From the NCBI GenBank assembly GCA_009886115.1, contig VFJJ01000197.1, forward strand, positions 1 through 40,177: a DNA stretch of 40,177 nucleotides, read 5' to 3'. This DNA comes from Actinomycetota bacterium (GTDB lineage Bacteria; Actinomycetota; Acidimicrobiia; IMCC26256; VFJJ01). The notes under the pieces are model-generated. The model had not been told where the DNA came from. It did no database searches and saw only the letters and a list, made by a program, of their open reading frames with translations. Positions 6,453 through 15,679 of the stretch are shown piece after piece. Positions within the stretch are counted from its first letter, which is position 1; the number at the start of each line of letters is the position of its first letter. Made by a program: the position numbers and the translations under genes.

Positions 6453-8000
6453 ATGAGCGCGACCGCCGGCCCGATCGTCGAGACCGTCGCGGGCCGGATC
6501 GCCGGCGCCGCGACCTCGAACGGCATCACCGTCTTCCGGGGGGTGCCCTACGGCGGATCGGCCGCGGGGGCCCAGCGATTCCGCCTGCCGACGCCGCCGA
6601 CGCCGTGGGCGGGTGTTCGCGCTGCCGTCGAGTTCGGCCCCGCAGCCCAGCAACGCCAGATCCCGTGGTTGGCTCAGCTCCTGCCGGGGATGGGCACCGG
6701 GGAGCTGAGCGAGGACTGCCTCTCGCTCAACGTCTGGACGCCGGGGTGCGATCCCGCAGCGAAGCGCCCCGTGATGGTGTGGGTCCACGGCGGCGCGTTC
6801 ACGATCGGCTCGGGCGCCGAGCCGTGGTACGAGGGCTCCAAGCTCGCGCGGCGGGGCGATGTCGTTGTCGTGACCGTCAACTACCGGTTGGGTATCTTCG
6901 GCTTCGCCGCGCTGGCGGGCGCCGGCCAGGGAGCGCTCGTCGACGCAGCGGTGGCCAACGCCGGGCTGCACGATCAGGTCGCGGCGTTGCGGTGGGTCCG
7001 CGACAACGTGACCTCCTTCGGGGGTGATCCAGCCAACGTGACGATCTTCGGGGAGTCGGCCGGGGCCATGTCGGTGAGCGCCCTGCTGGGCATCCCGAGC
7101 GCCCGAGGGCTGTTCCACCGGGCGATCGCCCAGAGCGGCGCCGCCCATCATGTGGCTCCGGCTGCCCATGCGGGCGAGGTGGTCGATCGGATGCTGCATG
7201 CGCTCGACCTCGACGCTTCCTCGGCGAGCCGCTTGCGCGACATGCCCGTCGAACGGCTGCTCGAGGTGCAGCTCGAGATGGAGCTCCGAACCTGGTCGGA
7301 CGCCGACGCCCATCACCTGGCGTTCTGCCCCGTGGTCGACGGCGATCTGCTGCCCGCGCACCCGCTCGATGCGATCCGTGCGGGGAGCGCCGCAGGCGTC
7401 GCTCTCCTCGCGGGCTCGAACCGCAACGAATGGAACCTGTTCCAGTTCCTCGACCCCGACCTCAACCGTCTCGACGACGTCCGCTTCGTGGAGCGCTGCG
7501 AAGCCCTCTACCCCGGACACGGCGCCGAACTGGCGGCCGCCTACGTCGACGCCCATCCCGCGGCCACACCCTGGCAACGGCTCCTGGAGCTGCGGACCGA
7601 CTGGGGATTCCGGGTACCGGCGCTCCAGCTGCTCGAAGCGCAAGCCGTCCACAGCGCGCACACGTACCGCTACGAGTTCGCGTGGCCGTCGCCGGCCATG
7701 GGAGGCATGCTCGGGGCCTGTCACGCCTTGGAGCTCCCGTTCGTGTTCGACACCCACGACGTGCCCGGGACGGCCGTCTTCACCGGTGAGGGAGCGGCCG
7801 TCGACCGCCTCACCCGGGCGATGCAGGACGCCTGGATCGCCTTCGCCCGCACGGGCAACCCGAACCATGACGGGCTTGCGGCCTGGCCCGGTGCCATCGC
7901 TGCCGCCGGTCGTCCCTGCCTGGTGCTCGACGAGACCATCCACGTCGACCCGGGTCGAGACGATGCCGATCACCACGCGTTCTGGCGCCGGCACCGCTAG
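6453..8000 (+). CDS. Type-B carboxylesterase / lipase family protein
   Basis: This 515-residue alpha/beta hydrolase of the carboxylesterase type-B family (PnbA-like) hydrolyses carboxylic esters. Motifs in order: FRGVPYGG (28-35), EDCLSLNVWTP (87-97), the oxyanion-hole loop VHGGAF (111-116), the nucleophile elbow GESAG with Ser202, the acid Glu326 in GSNRNEWNLF, and His424 in ACHALELPFVF. The complete triad suggests an active enzyme. No signal peptide is seen, so it is probably cytoplasmic. The start ATG 6453 lacks a strong Shine-Dalgarno. A 54-bp hairpin element follows the stop codon, and the next gene converges. Substrate is unknown; pairing with the acyl-CoA ligase hints at ester or lipid catabolism (inference). 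Confidence 0.92.
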   Translation: MSATAGPIVETVAGRIAGAATSNGITVFRGVPYGGSAAGAQRFRLPTPPTPWAGVRAAVEFGPAAQQRQIPWLAQLLPGMGTGELSEDCLSLNVWTPGCDPAAKRPVMVWVHGGAFTIGSGAEPWYEGSKLARRGDVVVVTVNYRLGIFGFAALAGAGQGALVDAAVANAGLHDQVAALRWVRDNVTSFGGDPANVTIFGESAGAMSVSALLGIPSARGLFHRAIAQSGAAHHVAPAAHAGEVVDRMLHALDLDASSASRLRDMPVERLLEVQLEMELRTWSDADAHHLAFCPVVDGDLLPAHPLDAIRAGSAAGVALLAGSNRNEWNLFQFLDPDLNRLDDVRFVERCEALYPGHGAELAAAYVDAHPAATPWQRLLELRTDWGFRVPALQLLEAQAVHSAHTYRYEFAWPSPAMGGMLGACHALELPFVFDTHDVPGTAVFTGEGAAVDRLTRAMQDAWIAFARTGNPNHDGLAAWPGAIAAAGRPCLVLDETIHVDPGRDDADHHAFWRRHR

Positions 8001-8004
8001 TTCC

Positions 8005-8058
8005 ACGTTCTTTGCGTCTGAAACCGCGCCCGGCGTGGCCGTGGACGCAAAGAACGGG
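8005..8058. repeat. 54-bp hairpin element, copy 1
   Basis: Arms CGTTCTTTGCGTC (8006-8018) and GACGCAAAGAACG (8044-8056) are perfectly complementary over 13 bp with a 25-base loop. A second copy of exactly the same length lies at 28776-28829, identical at about 40 of 54 positions. It sits just after the carboxylesterase stop and before the end of a convergent gene, a place suited to a bidirectional terminator, although there is no T-run. Confidence 0.8.
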
Positions 8059-8082
8059 AGGTTCGGCGGGTGGGCGTCAGGC

Positions 8083-9621
8083 TCAGCAGACCGTTCCGTC
8101 GGCCGGGGCCTCGAGGTCGATCAGGTAGGCGTCGACGGCATCGTCGATGCAGTCGCTCTTGCCGCCGTAGGCCGTGTGACCCTCGCCCTCATAGGTCAAC
8201 AGCACGCCCGAGGCGAGCTGCTCGGCCAGGGCCACGGCGCCCTCGTACGGCGTGGCAGGGTCGCCGGTCGTGCCCACGAGCAGGATCGGCGGCGCGCCGG
8301 GCACGGTCTCGGTGCTCGGAATGGGATCGGCTGCCGTCGGCCAACCGGTGCACGAGGCCAGCCCGAGCCCGATGAAACGGCCCCAGACCGGGTACCGAAC
8401 GGCCAGCTCATCGGCCAGGCGTTCCGCGTCGTCGTATGACGGCCGCTCGTCGCTGTCGGCGCAGTTGATCGCCACGTTGGCGTCGCTCAGATTCCCGTAC
8501 ACGCCGTCACCTTGGTAGTCGGTGAAGTCGTCCGACAGAGCGAGCAGGATCGTGCCGTCGCCACCGTCGGCTGCGTCGAGACCGAGCTCGAGGTAGTCCC
8601 ACCCGGACTCGCTGTCGTAGAGGGCGCGGAGGATGCCGATCTGGGCCTCGCCCAGGTGCAGGAGGCGGCCGTCTTCCTCGAGCAGCTCGGCGTCGGTGGG
8701 CAGGGTCTCGCCATCCTCGAGGCGGGCGAGGACGCGCTCCATCACCGCCCGGGGATCGGGGCCGATCGGGCACGATCTCCGGCTCTCACACGCGGCGAAG
8801 AAGGCCCCGGTGGCCTCCTCGAAGCTGGCGGCGTCCTGGCTCACCGAGTCGGCCGCCTCGAGCTGCGGATCGACGACCCCGTCGAGCACCAGCGCCCGGA
8901 CACGGGCGGGGAACAAGACGGCATAGGCGTAGCCCAAGGAGGTCCCGTAGGAGTATCCCAGGTACGTGAGCCTCTCGTCGCCGATCGCTTCGCGGATCCG
9001 GTCGAGGTCGCGGGCGGCGTTGTTGGTGCCCACGCTGGACAGCAGCTCTCCGGCGTTGCGCTGGCAGGCGGTCACGAACTCGTCGTGGAGCGCCCAGACC
9101 CGCTCGATCTCCTGGGGGGTGTCGGGATCGCCGTCGAAGGCGGCGGAGGTCGCCGTGTCGTCCGCGCACTCGATGGCGGTGCTCTGCCCCACGCCCCGCG
9201 GGTCGAAGCTGACGAGGTCGAAGCGGTCCTGTACCGCCTCGGGCAACGACTCGAAGCCCGACCTGAGGAACTCGACGCCGGGCGCTCCCGGACCGCCGAA
9301 GTTGATCACCAGGGAGCCGACGCGCCGACCCTCGTCCTCGGCCGGCCGCCGGGTCACGGCGATCTCGATCTCGGGCCCGTCGGGATCGGCGTAGTCGACC
9401 GGCACGAGGAGCGTGGCACAGTCGAAGTCGTCGCTCTCGCCGTTGTCGCCTTCGGGACACGGCTCCCATGCGAGCGCGATCCCGCTCGACGCCCCGGGCG
9501 AGCTGGCGGTGGTCTCGGGCTCGGCTCCTCGAGACGTGGAGTCGTCGGCGCAGCCGGCAGCCATGAGCATCAGGACGAGCGCCACCGGGAGCCCGTTGAC
9601 CAAGAATGAGCTCCGTCGCAT
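8083..9621 (-). CDS. Secreted lipoprotein alpha/beta hydrolase, S33 family (tripeptidyl aminopeptidase-like)
   Basis: This 512-residue protein begins with a lipoprotein signal peptide: MRRSSF, a hydrophobic stretch, and lipobox LMAAGC with the lipidated Cys24. It then has the alpha/beta-hydrolase core: NFGGPGAPG (108-116, oxyanion loop), FDPRGVGQS (140-148), and the nucleophile elbow GYSYGT with Ser225. The C-terminal TAP-like domain contains LLVGTTGDPATP (acid) and GEGHTAY (His). It resembles mycobacterial and streptomycete secreted peptidases of MEROPS S33, such as tripeptidyl aminopeptidases, so release of N-terminal peptides outside the membrane is likely but not proven. The ATG at 9621 has AGGAGG a few bases upstream, a strong start. 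Confidence 0.92.
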   Translation of the reverse strand: MRRSSFLVNGLPVALVLMLMAAGCADDSTSRGAEPETTASSPGASSGIALAWEPCPEGDNGESDDFDCATLLVPVDYADPDGPEIEIAVTRRPAEDEGRRVGSLVINFGGPGAPGVEFLRSGFESLPEAVQDRFDLVSFDPRGVGQSTAIECADDTATSAAFDGDPDTPQEIERVWALHDEFVTACQRNAGELLSSVGTNNAARDLDRIREAIGDERLTYLGYSYGTSLGYAYAVLFPARVRALVLDGVVDPQLEAADSVSQDAASFEEATGAFFAACESRRSCPIGPDPRAVMERVLARLEDGETLPTDAELLEEDGRLLHLGEAQIGILRALYDSESGWDYLELGLDAADGGDGTILLALSDDFTDYQGDGVYGNLSDANVAINCADSDERPSYDDAERLADELAVRYPVWGRFIGLGLASCTGWPTAADPIPSTETVPGAPPILLVGTTGDPATPYEGAVALAEQLASGVLLTYEGEGHTAYGGKSDCIDDAVDAYLIDLEAPADGTVC

Positions 9622-9674
9622 CGGTCCTCCTGTCGCGAGACGCCGGGCCCGAGCGTACGAGCGATCGAGCGTGC

Positions 9675-11807
9675 TCACCCGGCAGGGCTCGAGGTGCTCG
9701 CGGTCGGTGCACTCGTCGTCGCTGGGACCGTGGTCGTCGTCGGGTTCGAGACCGTCGAGCAGACCTCGAGCGCCAGGCTCATGCTCTCCTCGAAGTCGGC
9801 CGACGGCTGCCCGGCGACCGCGGCCGCGAGCTCGTCGATGCCGACCGCATCGCGAACCAGGTCGACGATGCACTCGGCACCGGCGCGATCGATCCGCTCG
9901 ACGGCCTGGGTGGAGGCGACGAGGCCGGCTCGGGCGACCAGGGCATCCCAGGTGGAGGTCTGCTCCTCCCGAACCGTGGGGGCCAGCCCCGTCTCGTTGC
10001 ACAGGCCCAGCGTGACGACATCGTTCTGCAGCTCGATGTCGGCCCCGGGAACGGTCTCGGCCCAGACCCTGAACGCGTCGTCGACCTCGTCGAGATCCTT
10101 GAGCGTTCGGCCGGCGACCGAGACCCTGAGGCAGGTCTCCGAACCGCGCCTGGTGAGCAGATACACGTCGCCGTCGGTGCCGGTGACCGCGGTCCAGGCC
10201 TGCTGGAAGTTGGTCCGCTCGCCGATCAGCAGGAGCAGGTGCAACACGCCGAGCCGGCCGGACGCGAGCGGGATCTCACCGGGACCGGGCGTCGGAACGT
10301 CGACTCGACGAGCCTCGTGGCCGACCAGGGCGTCCAGGGGGAACAGCAGATGATCTGTCGAATCGGGAGGATCGGCGTAGAACGCCGACAGGGCGTCGCG
10401 TCCCTCGGCTTCGAGCACCAGACCGAGCCAGTCCGATCCCAGCCTGAAGGGTGCCTCGTGGGCTGCGACCAGAGCGTCAGACGGCCCGCGTGCAGGTTCG
10501 GGGGCCATGAGGATCGCCAGCTCTGCGCTCTCGGGATCGATGTCCATGCCGATCCGGTCACCGATCTCCTGCTCGAGCGCGGAACGATCGCTCACCGACA
10601 TGTCGGCGAGCAGCGCCGCGGTGATGCGGTCGGCGTCGCCCTCGATCAGGGAACGACGGGCCACCGCCTCGTCGACGGCGAACCCGCCGTCGCCGATGTC
10701 GCTGTGCTGATCGACCAGCGCGACCAGGAGCTGGCGACCGATCGCAATGCGCCCGAGTGGCGTCACCGTCTCGCCCCGCAGATACAGCGTGTCGACGGTG
10801 ACGTCGTAGCGCGCCGCCGCGAGGGACGGGAGGACGGTGGCAGCCTCGCCGGTCGTCGATCTGAGCGATCGGGCCCCGATCCGAGATCCCGGCGTCTCGG
10901 CGGTCGAGGTCGTATCCGTCGTCGGCCCGGTCGGCGTATCCGTTGCGGGGGTTGCCTTGGACGGAGAGACGGTCGGGGGGAGCAGGCCTGCCGTCAACAG
11001 GACCGCATCCCAGGCCCGAGCCGACCGCTCGGTTGCCGCGACGGTTCCGGGCGTCTCGACCGGGGGGTCGGCCCCATCGTCGGCGTCATCGGTCGCCCAG
11101 CCCTGGTCGACTCTTTGATCGAACTCGATCTCGGTGAGGACCTCGACGTCGACGGGGAACTGGAACGTCAGGCCCCGGGTGTTCTCGACGGCCCGGGCGA
11201 TCGACGCGATGCGGCCATCCCATTCGATCTCGATGGGTGCCAGGGTGGCGAGGTTGCTCGGCACCTGGTCGCCCGACACGGGCTGTCGTCCGATGGCGAG
11301 ATAGACGACGCCGATCACCGACACCGTCGCCAGGGCGAGGAGCACGCGAAACGTGGCCGACGACGAAGAGCTGAGGATGGCTTGCAGCGTCACCGCCTCG
11401 GCCGCCTCGGCCCTTCTCGTGGCTCGTGTCGCGACCTCGCGACCGCCGCCCAGCTCCGACGAGTCGACCTCCGGCTCGAGCTCCCACACGAGCTTGTCGT
11501 CGAGGTCGACGTTCTCGGCGTGGAGATCGACGGGGCCGGCATGATCCAGCGAGGGTCGACCCAGGGCGGCCCCGAGCGCTCCACGGCCGACCGTCGCGGC
11601 CGATCGGTCGGTGGGGTTCCTGGCCTGGTCGCCGGTGTCGGAACCCGGCTCGGCCACCCGACAGCTCCAACAGCTCGGCTCGGCGAAGTGCACCCTGCTT
11701 CCGCACGCGAAGCAGGTGGTCATCAGCGACGCTCGACACGACGGGCAGTTGTTGTCGAGCAGGGGTGCGGGCTTGCCGCAGCGCGGGCAGCTCGGATCGA
11801 CCCTCAT
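9675..11807 (-). CDS. Zinc-ribbon membrane protein with degenerate metallopeptidase-like outer domain (paralogue 2)
   Basis: This 710-residue protein starts with two four-Cys zinc ribbons (CxxC at 7/10, 21/24, 32/35, 46/49), then an acidic linker and one membrane span at about 152-172 (VLLALATVSVIGVVYLAI). After the span comes a domain with the order of the actinobacterial metallopeptidase-like family that normally contains HELTHALQDQH: VENTRGLTFQFPVDVEVL, DTLYLRGETVTPLG, then RQLLVALVDQHSDI (358-371), then SLIEGDADRI. At the zinc site the expected His, Glu, His read Arg358, Gln359, Val362, so it should not be a working protease. A Thr-rich tail ends the protein. The ATG overlaps the TGA of the upstream paralogue by four bases. 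A pseudo-enzyme with scaffold or sensing role is inferred. Confidence 0.85.
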   Translation of the reverse strand: MRVDPSCPRCGKPAPLLDNNCPSCRASLMTTCFACGSRVHFAEPSCWSCRVAEPGSDTGDQARNPTDRSAATVGRGALGAALGRPSLDHAGPVDLHAENVDLDDKLVWELEPEVDSSELGGGREVATRATRRAEAAEAVTLQAILSSSSSATFRVLLALATVSVIGVVYLAIGRQPVSGDQVPSNLATLAPIEIEWDGRIASIARAVENTRGLTFQFPVDVEVLTEIEFDQRVDQGWATDDADDGADPPVETPGTVAATERSARAWDAVLLTAGLLPPTVSPSKATPATDTPTGPTTDTTSTAETPGSRIGARSLRSTTGEAATVLPSLAAARYDVTVDTLYLRGETVTPLGRIAIGRQLLVALVDQHSDIGDGGFAVDEAVARRSLIEGDADRITAALLADMSVSDRSALEQEIGDRIGMDIDPESAELAILMAPEPARGPSDALVAAHEAPFRLGSDWLGLVLEAEGRDALSAFYADPPDSTDHLLFPLDALVGHEARRVDVPTPGPGEIPLASGRLGVLHLLLLIGERTNFQQAWTAVTGTDGDVYLLTRRGSETCLRVSVAGRTLKDLDEVDDAFRVWAETVPGADIELQNDVVTLGLCNETGLAPTVREEQTSTWDALVARAGLVASTQAVERIDRAGAECIVDLVRDAVGIDELAAAVAGQPSADFEESMSLALEVCSTVSNPTTTTVPATTSAPTASTSSPAG

Positions 11808-13744
11808 GGGGCCGCGTCCGCCACGCTCCCGACGGCGTTCTGCGCGGGGTAGAGGGAGTTCAGCGCCGGGTAGTAGCCAGCGCATGCCGCCACGGCTTGC
11901 GCGAAGGTCGGCGTGTCGAGCATCGAGCCGGTCGTCGTCTCGGCCACCGCAGCGTCGACCAGGCCGTCGTTTCCGAGTTGCGCCCGCATGCTGTCGACAA
12001 CGCAGAACCCCGCGTCGGCGTCGACCCCGAGGGTGATCACCGCGCCCAGCGCCTGCGCCCGGGCCATCTGGACGAGCCCGGCCGACCACCGCTCGGTCCT
12101 GGTGGTCTGCGAGTTCGTCGCCGCGCCGGTCGCCTCCAGCATCGCTGTCGTCGTCGTCGTCGATTGAACGGCCCCCGAGGGAGCGATCCCCGTCGTGGTC
12201 GCGGCTGACGGGGTGTCGATGGTCGCGGCCGAGCAGGTGTGCAACGAGATCGACGCGGGCTTCGAGACCACCGTGGCGTTCGGCAGACCCGCCGCCCAGC
12301 GCTCGAACACGTCGAGCACGACCCCAGGGGCCGTTGCCGCGTCGAGGGCGACCGTGAGATCGAGGCAGACCTGCTCGGAGGTGCGACTCACGAGATACCG
12401 ATCGTTGCGCCACTCGGCCGCGGCGGCGAGGCTGGGGTCGAAGTCGAGGCGTTCACCGAGGAGCACCAGCAGGTGCAACGCCCCGAGTCGGCCCTGGGCC
12501 ACCACGTCGAACCCGCTGGCCGGCGAAGGCGATTCGATGGACGGACGGGTGTTGGTCCGGCCCGGGGAGAGCAGCTCGATCTCGCCGGGCGCGGCAACGG
12601 CGAAGAGCTCGCCGACGGAGAGATCGTCACCTCCCCGGTCCCTGAGCTCCAAGGCCAGCCAACCGTCATGCGCCGTCGTGCCCAGGAGATACGACGCCGC
12701 GCCGAAGCCCTGCGTGTCCAGGAGCAGACGCCGGGTGGCCACCTCGTCGTGCTGCGCCGTGGCGTGTTCATCGCGCTCGACCCCGACCAGCTCGGCGACG
12801 TATCGATCGACGATCGCGCTGCGCGCCGACGCGATCCGCGCCGCCCAGCCCGTGACGGCCTCGAGCTCAGCGGCTTCCGGGGCGCTCACGTCGAGGTGCT
12901 GGGCCAGCAGCGCCACCGTGAGCTGGCCCACGAGCTCCGCGCGGACGTCGGTCCCGGCTCCCGTCGCCGAGATGTACACGACTCGCTCGCCGTTGTCGTA
13001 GGCCACCCGGCTGGCGACGACGGAAGCCAATGAGGCCGTCGGCGCGTCGTCGTGGACCCCCGCTGCCGCCCCGACCGAGCTCCACACGGCGCCCGACGCG
13101 TCGAGTGCTGCGACGAGCAGGTCGTTGTCGCGATGCGCGACGAACTCGGGATCGTCGAAGACCACGGTCACGGGTTCCCGGAACTCGAGCCCGACCTCGT
13201 TCTCGACGAAGGCGACGAGATCGGTGACGCGGGGGTCCCACCTGGGCTCCTCGGCCGATGTCGTCTCTCGACCGTCCGCTGACGGGCCGCCGTCGCGTCC
13301 CTGGGTGACCAAGAAGGCGCTGCCCGCACCGGCGGCGAGCGCCAGCACCGTCAGGATCTTCACGGCCGAGCGGGAAGCGCCGGAGCGCGCCGTGGACGAC
13401 GAGAGGAAGGCTGGCAGCGCGGCGTCGGTGCGGGCGGCGCCTGTCGCCCGTCCGTTCCGGTGCTTGCGGCCGCGCGCGGACTGCTCGGCGTCGGAGCTCC
13501 CACCATCGGCTCCGGTTTCGCCGCTCGGGTCGACGTCGGGTACGGGCTCGCCATCGCGTAGCGATGACGGGTGACCGGCAGCCGGGTGCTCGACCCGACA
13601 GTTCCAGCACACCCCCTCGGCCAGGTGGACGGCGGCACGACATCGGCGACACGCTGTCATGAGCGACGCTTGGCACTCGGGGCATTTGTTCTCGAGCAAC
13701 GGCGCCGACCCGCTGCAGCGGGGGCAGACCGCCTCGATCTTCAT
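11804..13744 (-). CDS. Zinc-ribbon membrane protein with degenerate metallopeptidase-like outer domain (paralogue 1)
   Basis: This 646-residue protein has the same architecture as its downstream neighbour: Cys pairs at identical positions (7/10, 21/24, 32/35, 46/49), a polar linker, a membrane span at about 128-147, and an outer domain beginning FVENEVGLEFREPVTVVF. The place of the HELTHALQDQH motif reads GQLTVALLAQHLDV (273-286): His, Glu and His are replaced by Gly273, Gln274 and Val277. The later EGDA-type motif is also lost here (ARSAIVDRYV). The segment RLGALHLLVLLGERLDF matches the family's C-terminal part. GGAGAG precedes the ATG at 13744. The 312-bp gap to the divergent multicopper oxidase contains nothing recognisable besides the motif at 13988. 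Confidence 0.85.
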   Translation of the reverse strand: MKIEAVCPRCSGSAPLLENKCPECQASLMTACRRCRAAVHLAEGVCWNCRVEHPAAGHPSSLRDGEPVPDVDPSGETGADGGSSDAEQSARGRKHRNGRATGAARTDAALPAFLSSSTARSGASRSAVKILTVLALAAGAGSAFLVTQGRDGGPSADGRETTSAEEPRWDPRVTDLVAFVENEVGLEFREPVTVVFDDPEFVAHRDNDLLVAALDASGAVWSSVGAAAGVHDDAPTASLASVVASRVAYDNGERVVYISATGAGTDVRAELVGQLTVALLAQHLDVSAPEAAELEAVTGWAARIASARSAIVDRYVAELVGVERDEHATAQHDEVATRRLLLDTQGFGAASYLLGTTAHDGWLALELRDRGGDDLSVGELFAVAAPGEIELLSPGRTNTRPSIESPSPASGFDVVAQGRLGALHLLVLLGERLDFDPSLAAAAEWRNDRYLVSRTSEQVCLDLTVALDAATAPGVVLDVFERWAAGLPNATVVSKPASISLHTCSAATIDTPSAATTTGIAPSGAVQSTTTTTAMLEATGAATNSQTTRTERWSAGLVQMARAQALGAVITLGVDADAGFCVVDSMRAQLGNDGLVDAAVAETTTGSMLDTPTFAQAVAACAGYYPALNSLYPAQNAVGSVADAAP

Positions 13745-13987
13745 TGCGCTCTCCCTGGCCGCACCCGTGATCGGTCCCGCCGCGACGAACCATGCCGCCT
13801 GGCGTGGACTGATCTCCTCCTCGGAGATTCGACCGGCTCAGGGCCTCGCTTGAGCAGTTCAGCTCGGGCGGGCCACCGGTCCGCACCTTCGCGTGAACGC
13901 GAGGAGGGTCCGAGGTTTGGGCAAAGACCCGAGATCGCTCCGGGGCCACTGCGCTTCGCGGCGTTTCGACCCGTATCGACGAATTGT

Positions 13988-14020
13988 CAAAAGGTTTTCA
14001 ACAGGTCGCCCTTCTACGAT
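13988..14020 (+). promoter_or_regulatory. Conserved motif upstream of the first multicopper oxidase (candidate promoter)
   Basis: CAAAAGG followed after 20 bases by TACGAT, with a TCAACAGGTC block between, recurs with the same spacing upstream of the second oxidase (15680-15712). TACGAT looks like a -10 box 36 bp before the start codon at 14057; no standard -35 is at 16-19 bp, so an activator-dependent or alternative-sigma promoter is possible. Confidence 0.5.
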
Positions 14021-14056
14021 CCCGGGACTGTTCGAACCGAACTCCAGGGGTGGGGA

Positions 14057-15637
14057 ATGGCGCTCACACGGCGCGAGATGTTGAAGTTGGGGATTGCCGG
14101 GTCGGCGGCGGTGGCGCTGCCGCTCCAGCGAGTGGTGAGCGGCGCTGTGGCCCAGACCCGGATCGCCGAGAGCAGCTTGCCGGCGCCGTTCACCGTCCCG
14201 TTCGCGGTCCCGCCGGTCATCACCCCGCACCGAACCGACGCCACCACCGACTACTACATGCTCACGCAGAAGCAGTCGACGGTTCAGATCCTCCCGGGCA
14301 TCAACACGCCCGTCTGGGGTTACAACGGCATCGTCCCCGGCCCGACGATCGACGTGCAGCAGGGTCGCCAGGTGCTCATCCGCCAGGTCAACAAGCTCCC
14401 GGACCGTCACCCCATCGCCGGGTACCAGCCCTGGACCTCGACGCACCTCCACGGCTCGCCGTCGTTGCCGCAGTTCGACGGCTACGCCAGCGACATCACC
14501 CGGCCGGGACAGTACAAGGATTATCGCTATTCCAACACCGAGAGTGCCCGTACGCTCTGGTACCACGATCACGGGGTGCACCACACGGCTGAGAACGCCT
14601 ACATGGGGCTGGCGGCGTTCTACCGGCTGCACGATCCCCTCGAGGTGTCGTTGCCGATCCCCAAGGGGAACTACGACATCCCGTTGATGATCCACGACGC
14701 CATGTTCGCCACCGACGGGCAACTCATCGGTGACGACCACGATCATTCGGGCATCATGGGCGACGTCATCCTCGTGAACGGCCGCCCGTGGCCCGTGATG
14801 CAGGTCGAGCAGCGCAAGTACCGGTTCAGGATCCTGGTCGGGAGCATGTCGCGCTCGTACCGGTTGAAGCTCGACAGCGGCCAGATGATGACGGTGATCG
14901 CCGGCGATGGCGGGTTCATGCCGGTACCGCAGCCTGTCAGTGTGCTGCGGACGGGCATGGCCGAGCGCTACGAGGTGATCATCGACTTCGCCAACATCCC
15001 GATCGGCCAGCGGGTCGTGATGCGCAACCTCCCTCGCAGCGACAGCGACGACAACAACATCTCCTACACCCACACCGACAAGGTCATGGCCTTCGATGTC
15101 GTTGCACCGTCGTCGAGCTCAGCGAACAACGAGATCCCGGCGGTGCTCGACCCGAACAACCCGGTCATGGCCCTCCAACCGGCCCAAGCCGTCGCCCGTC
15201 GAACCATGAAGCTCGACCGCTCCAAGGGCCAGTGGACGATCAACGGCACATCGTGGGCTGACGTGGTCGCCAGCGGATACAAGAAGGTGATGGCCAACCC
15301 CAAGCTGAACGACATCGAGATCTGGACGATCGAGAACGCGAGTGGCGGCTGGTTCCACCCGCTGCACATCCATCTCGTCGACTTCAAGATCCTCGACCGC
15401 AACGGCTTGCCCCCGCTGCCCCAGGAGCTGGGCCCCAAGGATGTTGTCTACGTCGGCGAGAACGAGACGGTACGGCTGATCATGCGCTTCGGCCCGCACC
15501 TCGGGAAGTACATGATCCACTGCCACAACATGGTCCATGAAGACCACGACATGATGACCCAGTTCGAGGTGGGCACCGGCGGACCCGACCCCATCCGGGC
15601 CGCTCTTCCCAAGTGGGGCTCGCCCCCTGCCCCATGA
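14057..15637 (+). CDS. Multicopper oxidase, Tat-exported (copy 1)
   Basis: This 526-residue protein has a twin-arginine signal (TRREMLKLGIAGSAAVAL), so it is folded with copper before or during export. All four copper motifs of a CotA-like laccase are present: HLH (130-132), HDH (170-172), HPLHIH (434-439) and HCHNMVHEDHDMM (488-500), giving the type-1 site (His434, Cys489, His494, Met499 or 500) and the trinuclear centre. It should oxidise phenols, metals or other donors and reduce oxygen to water; the donor cannot be deduced. The ATG at 14057 follows AGGGGTGGGGA. It is very similar to the third oxidase at 18720, indicating a local duplication. Confidence 0.95.
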   Translation: MALTRREMLKLGIAGSAAVALPLQRVVSGAVAQTRIAESSLPAPFTVPFAVPPVITPHRTDATTDYYMLTQKQSTVQILPGINTPVWGYNGIVPGPTIDVQQGRQVLIRQVNKLPDRHPIAGYQPWTSTHLHGSPSLPQFDGYASDITRPGQYKDYRYSNTESARTLWYHDHGVHHTAENAYMGLAAFYRLHDPLEVSLPIPKGNYDIPLMIHDAMFATDGQLIGDDHDHSGIMGDVILVNGRPWPVMQVEQRKYRFRILVGSMSRSYRLKLDSGQMMTVIAGDGGFMPVPQPVSVLRTGMAERYEVIIDFANIPIGQRVVMRNLPRSDSDDNNISYTHTDKVMAFDVVAPSSSSANNEIPAVLDPNNPVMALQPAQAVARRTMKLDRSKGQWTINGTSWADVVASGYKKVMANPKLNDIEIWTIENASGGWFHPLHIHLVDFKILDRNGLPPLPQELGPKDVVYVGENETVRLIMRFGPHLGKYMIHCHNMVHEDHDMMTQFEVGTGGPDPIRAALPKWGSPPAP

Positions 15638-15679
15638 GGTTTGGTCCCTCACCGCGCTTCGCCCGATTCGCGGGGATGC

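Noticed and set aside
5163-8006. A 947-codon minus-strand frame opposite the carboxylesterase and into the ligase
   Set aside because: The ligase and carboxylesterase frames have complete catalytic motifs; this frame shows no recognisable domain and low-complexity Arg runs.
9606-11852. A 748-codon plus-strand frame opposite the zinc-ribbon protein
   Set aside because: Antisense shadow with no domain; the minus strand has zinc ribbons, a span, ribosome-binding site and overlapping neighbour.
14031-14050. TTCGAACC stretch resembling a tRNA T-arm
   Set aside because: No cloverleaf arms or acceptor stem around it; it is part of the oxidase leader.
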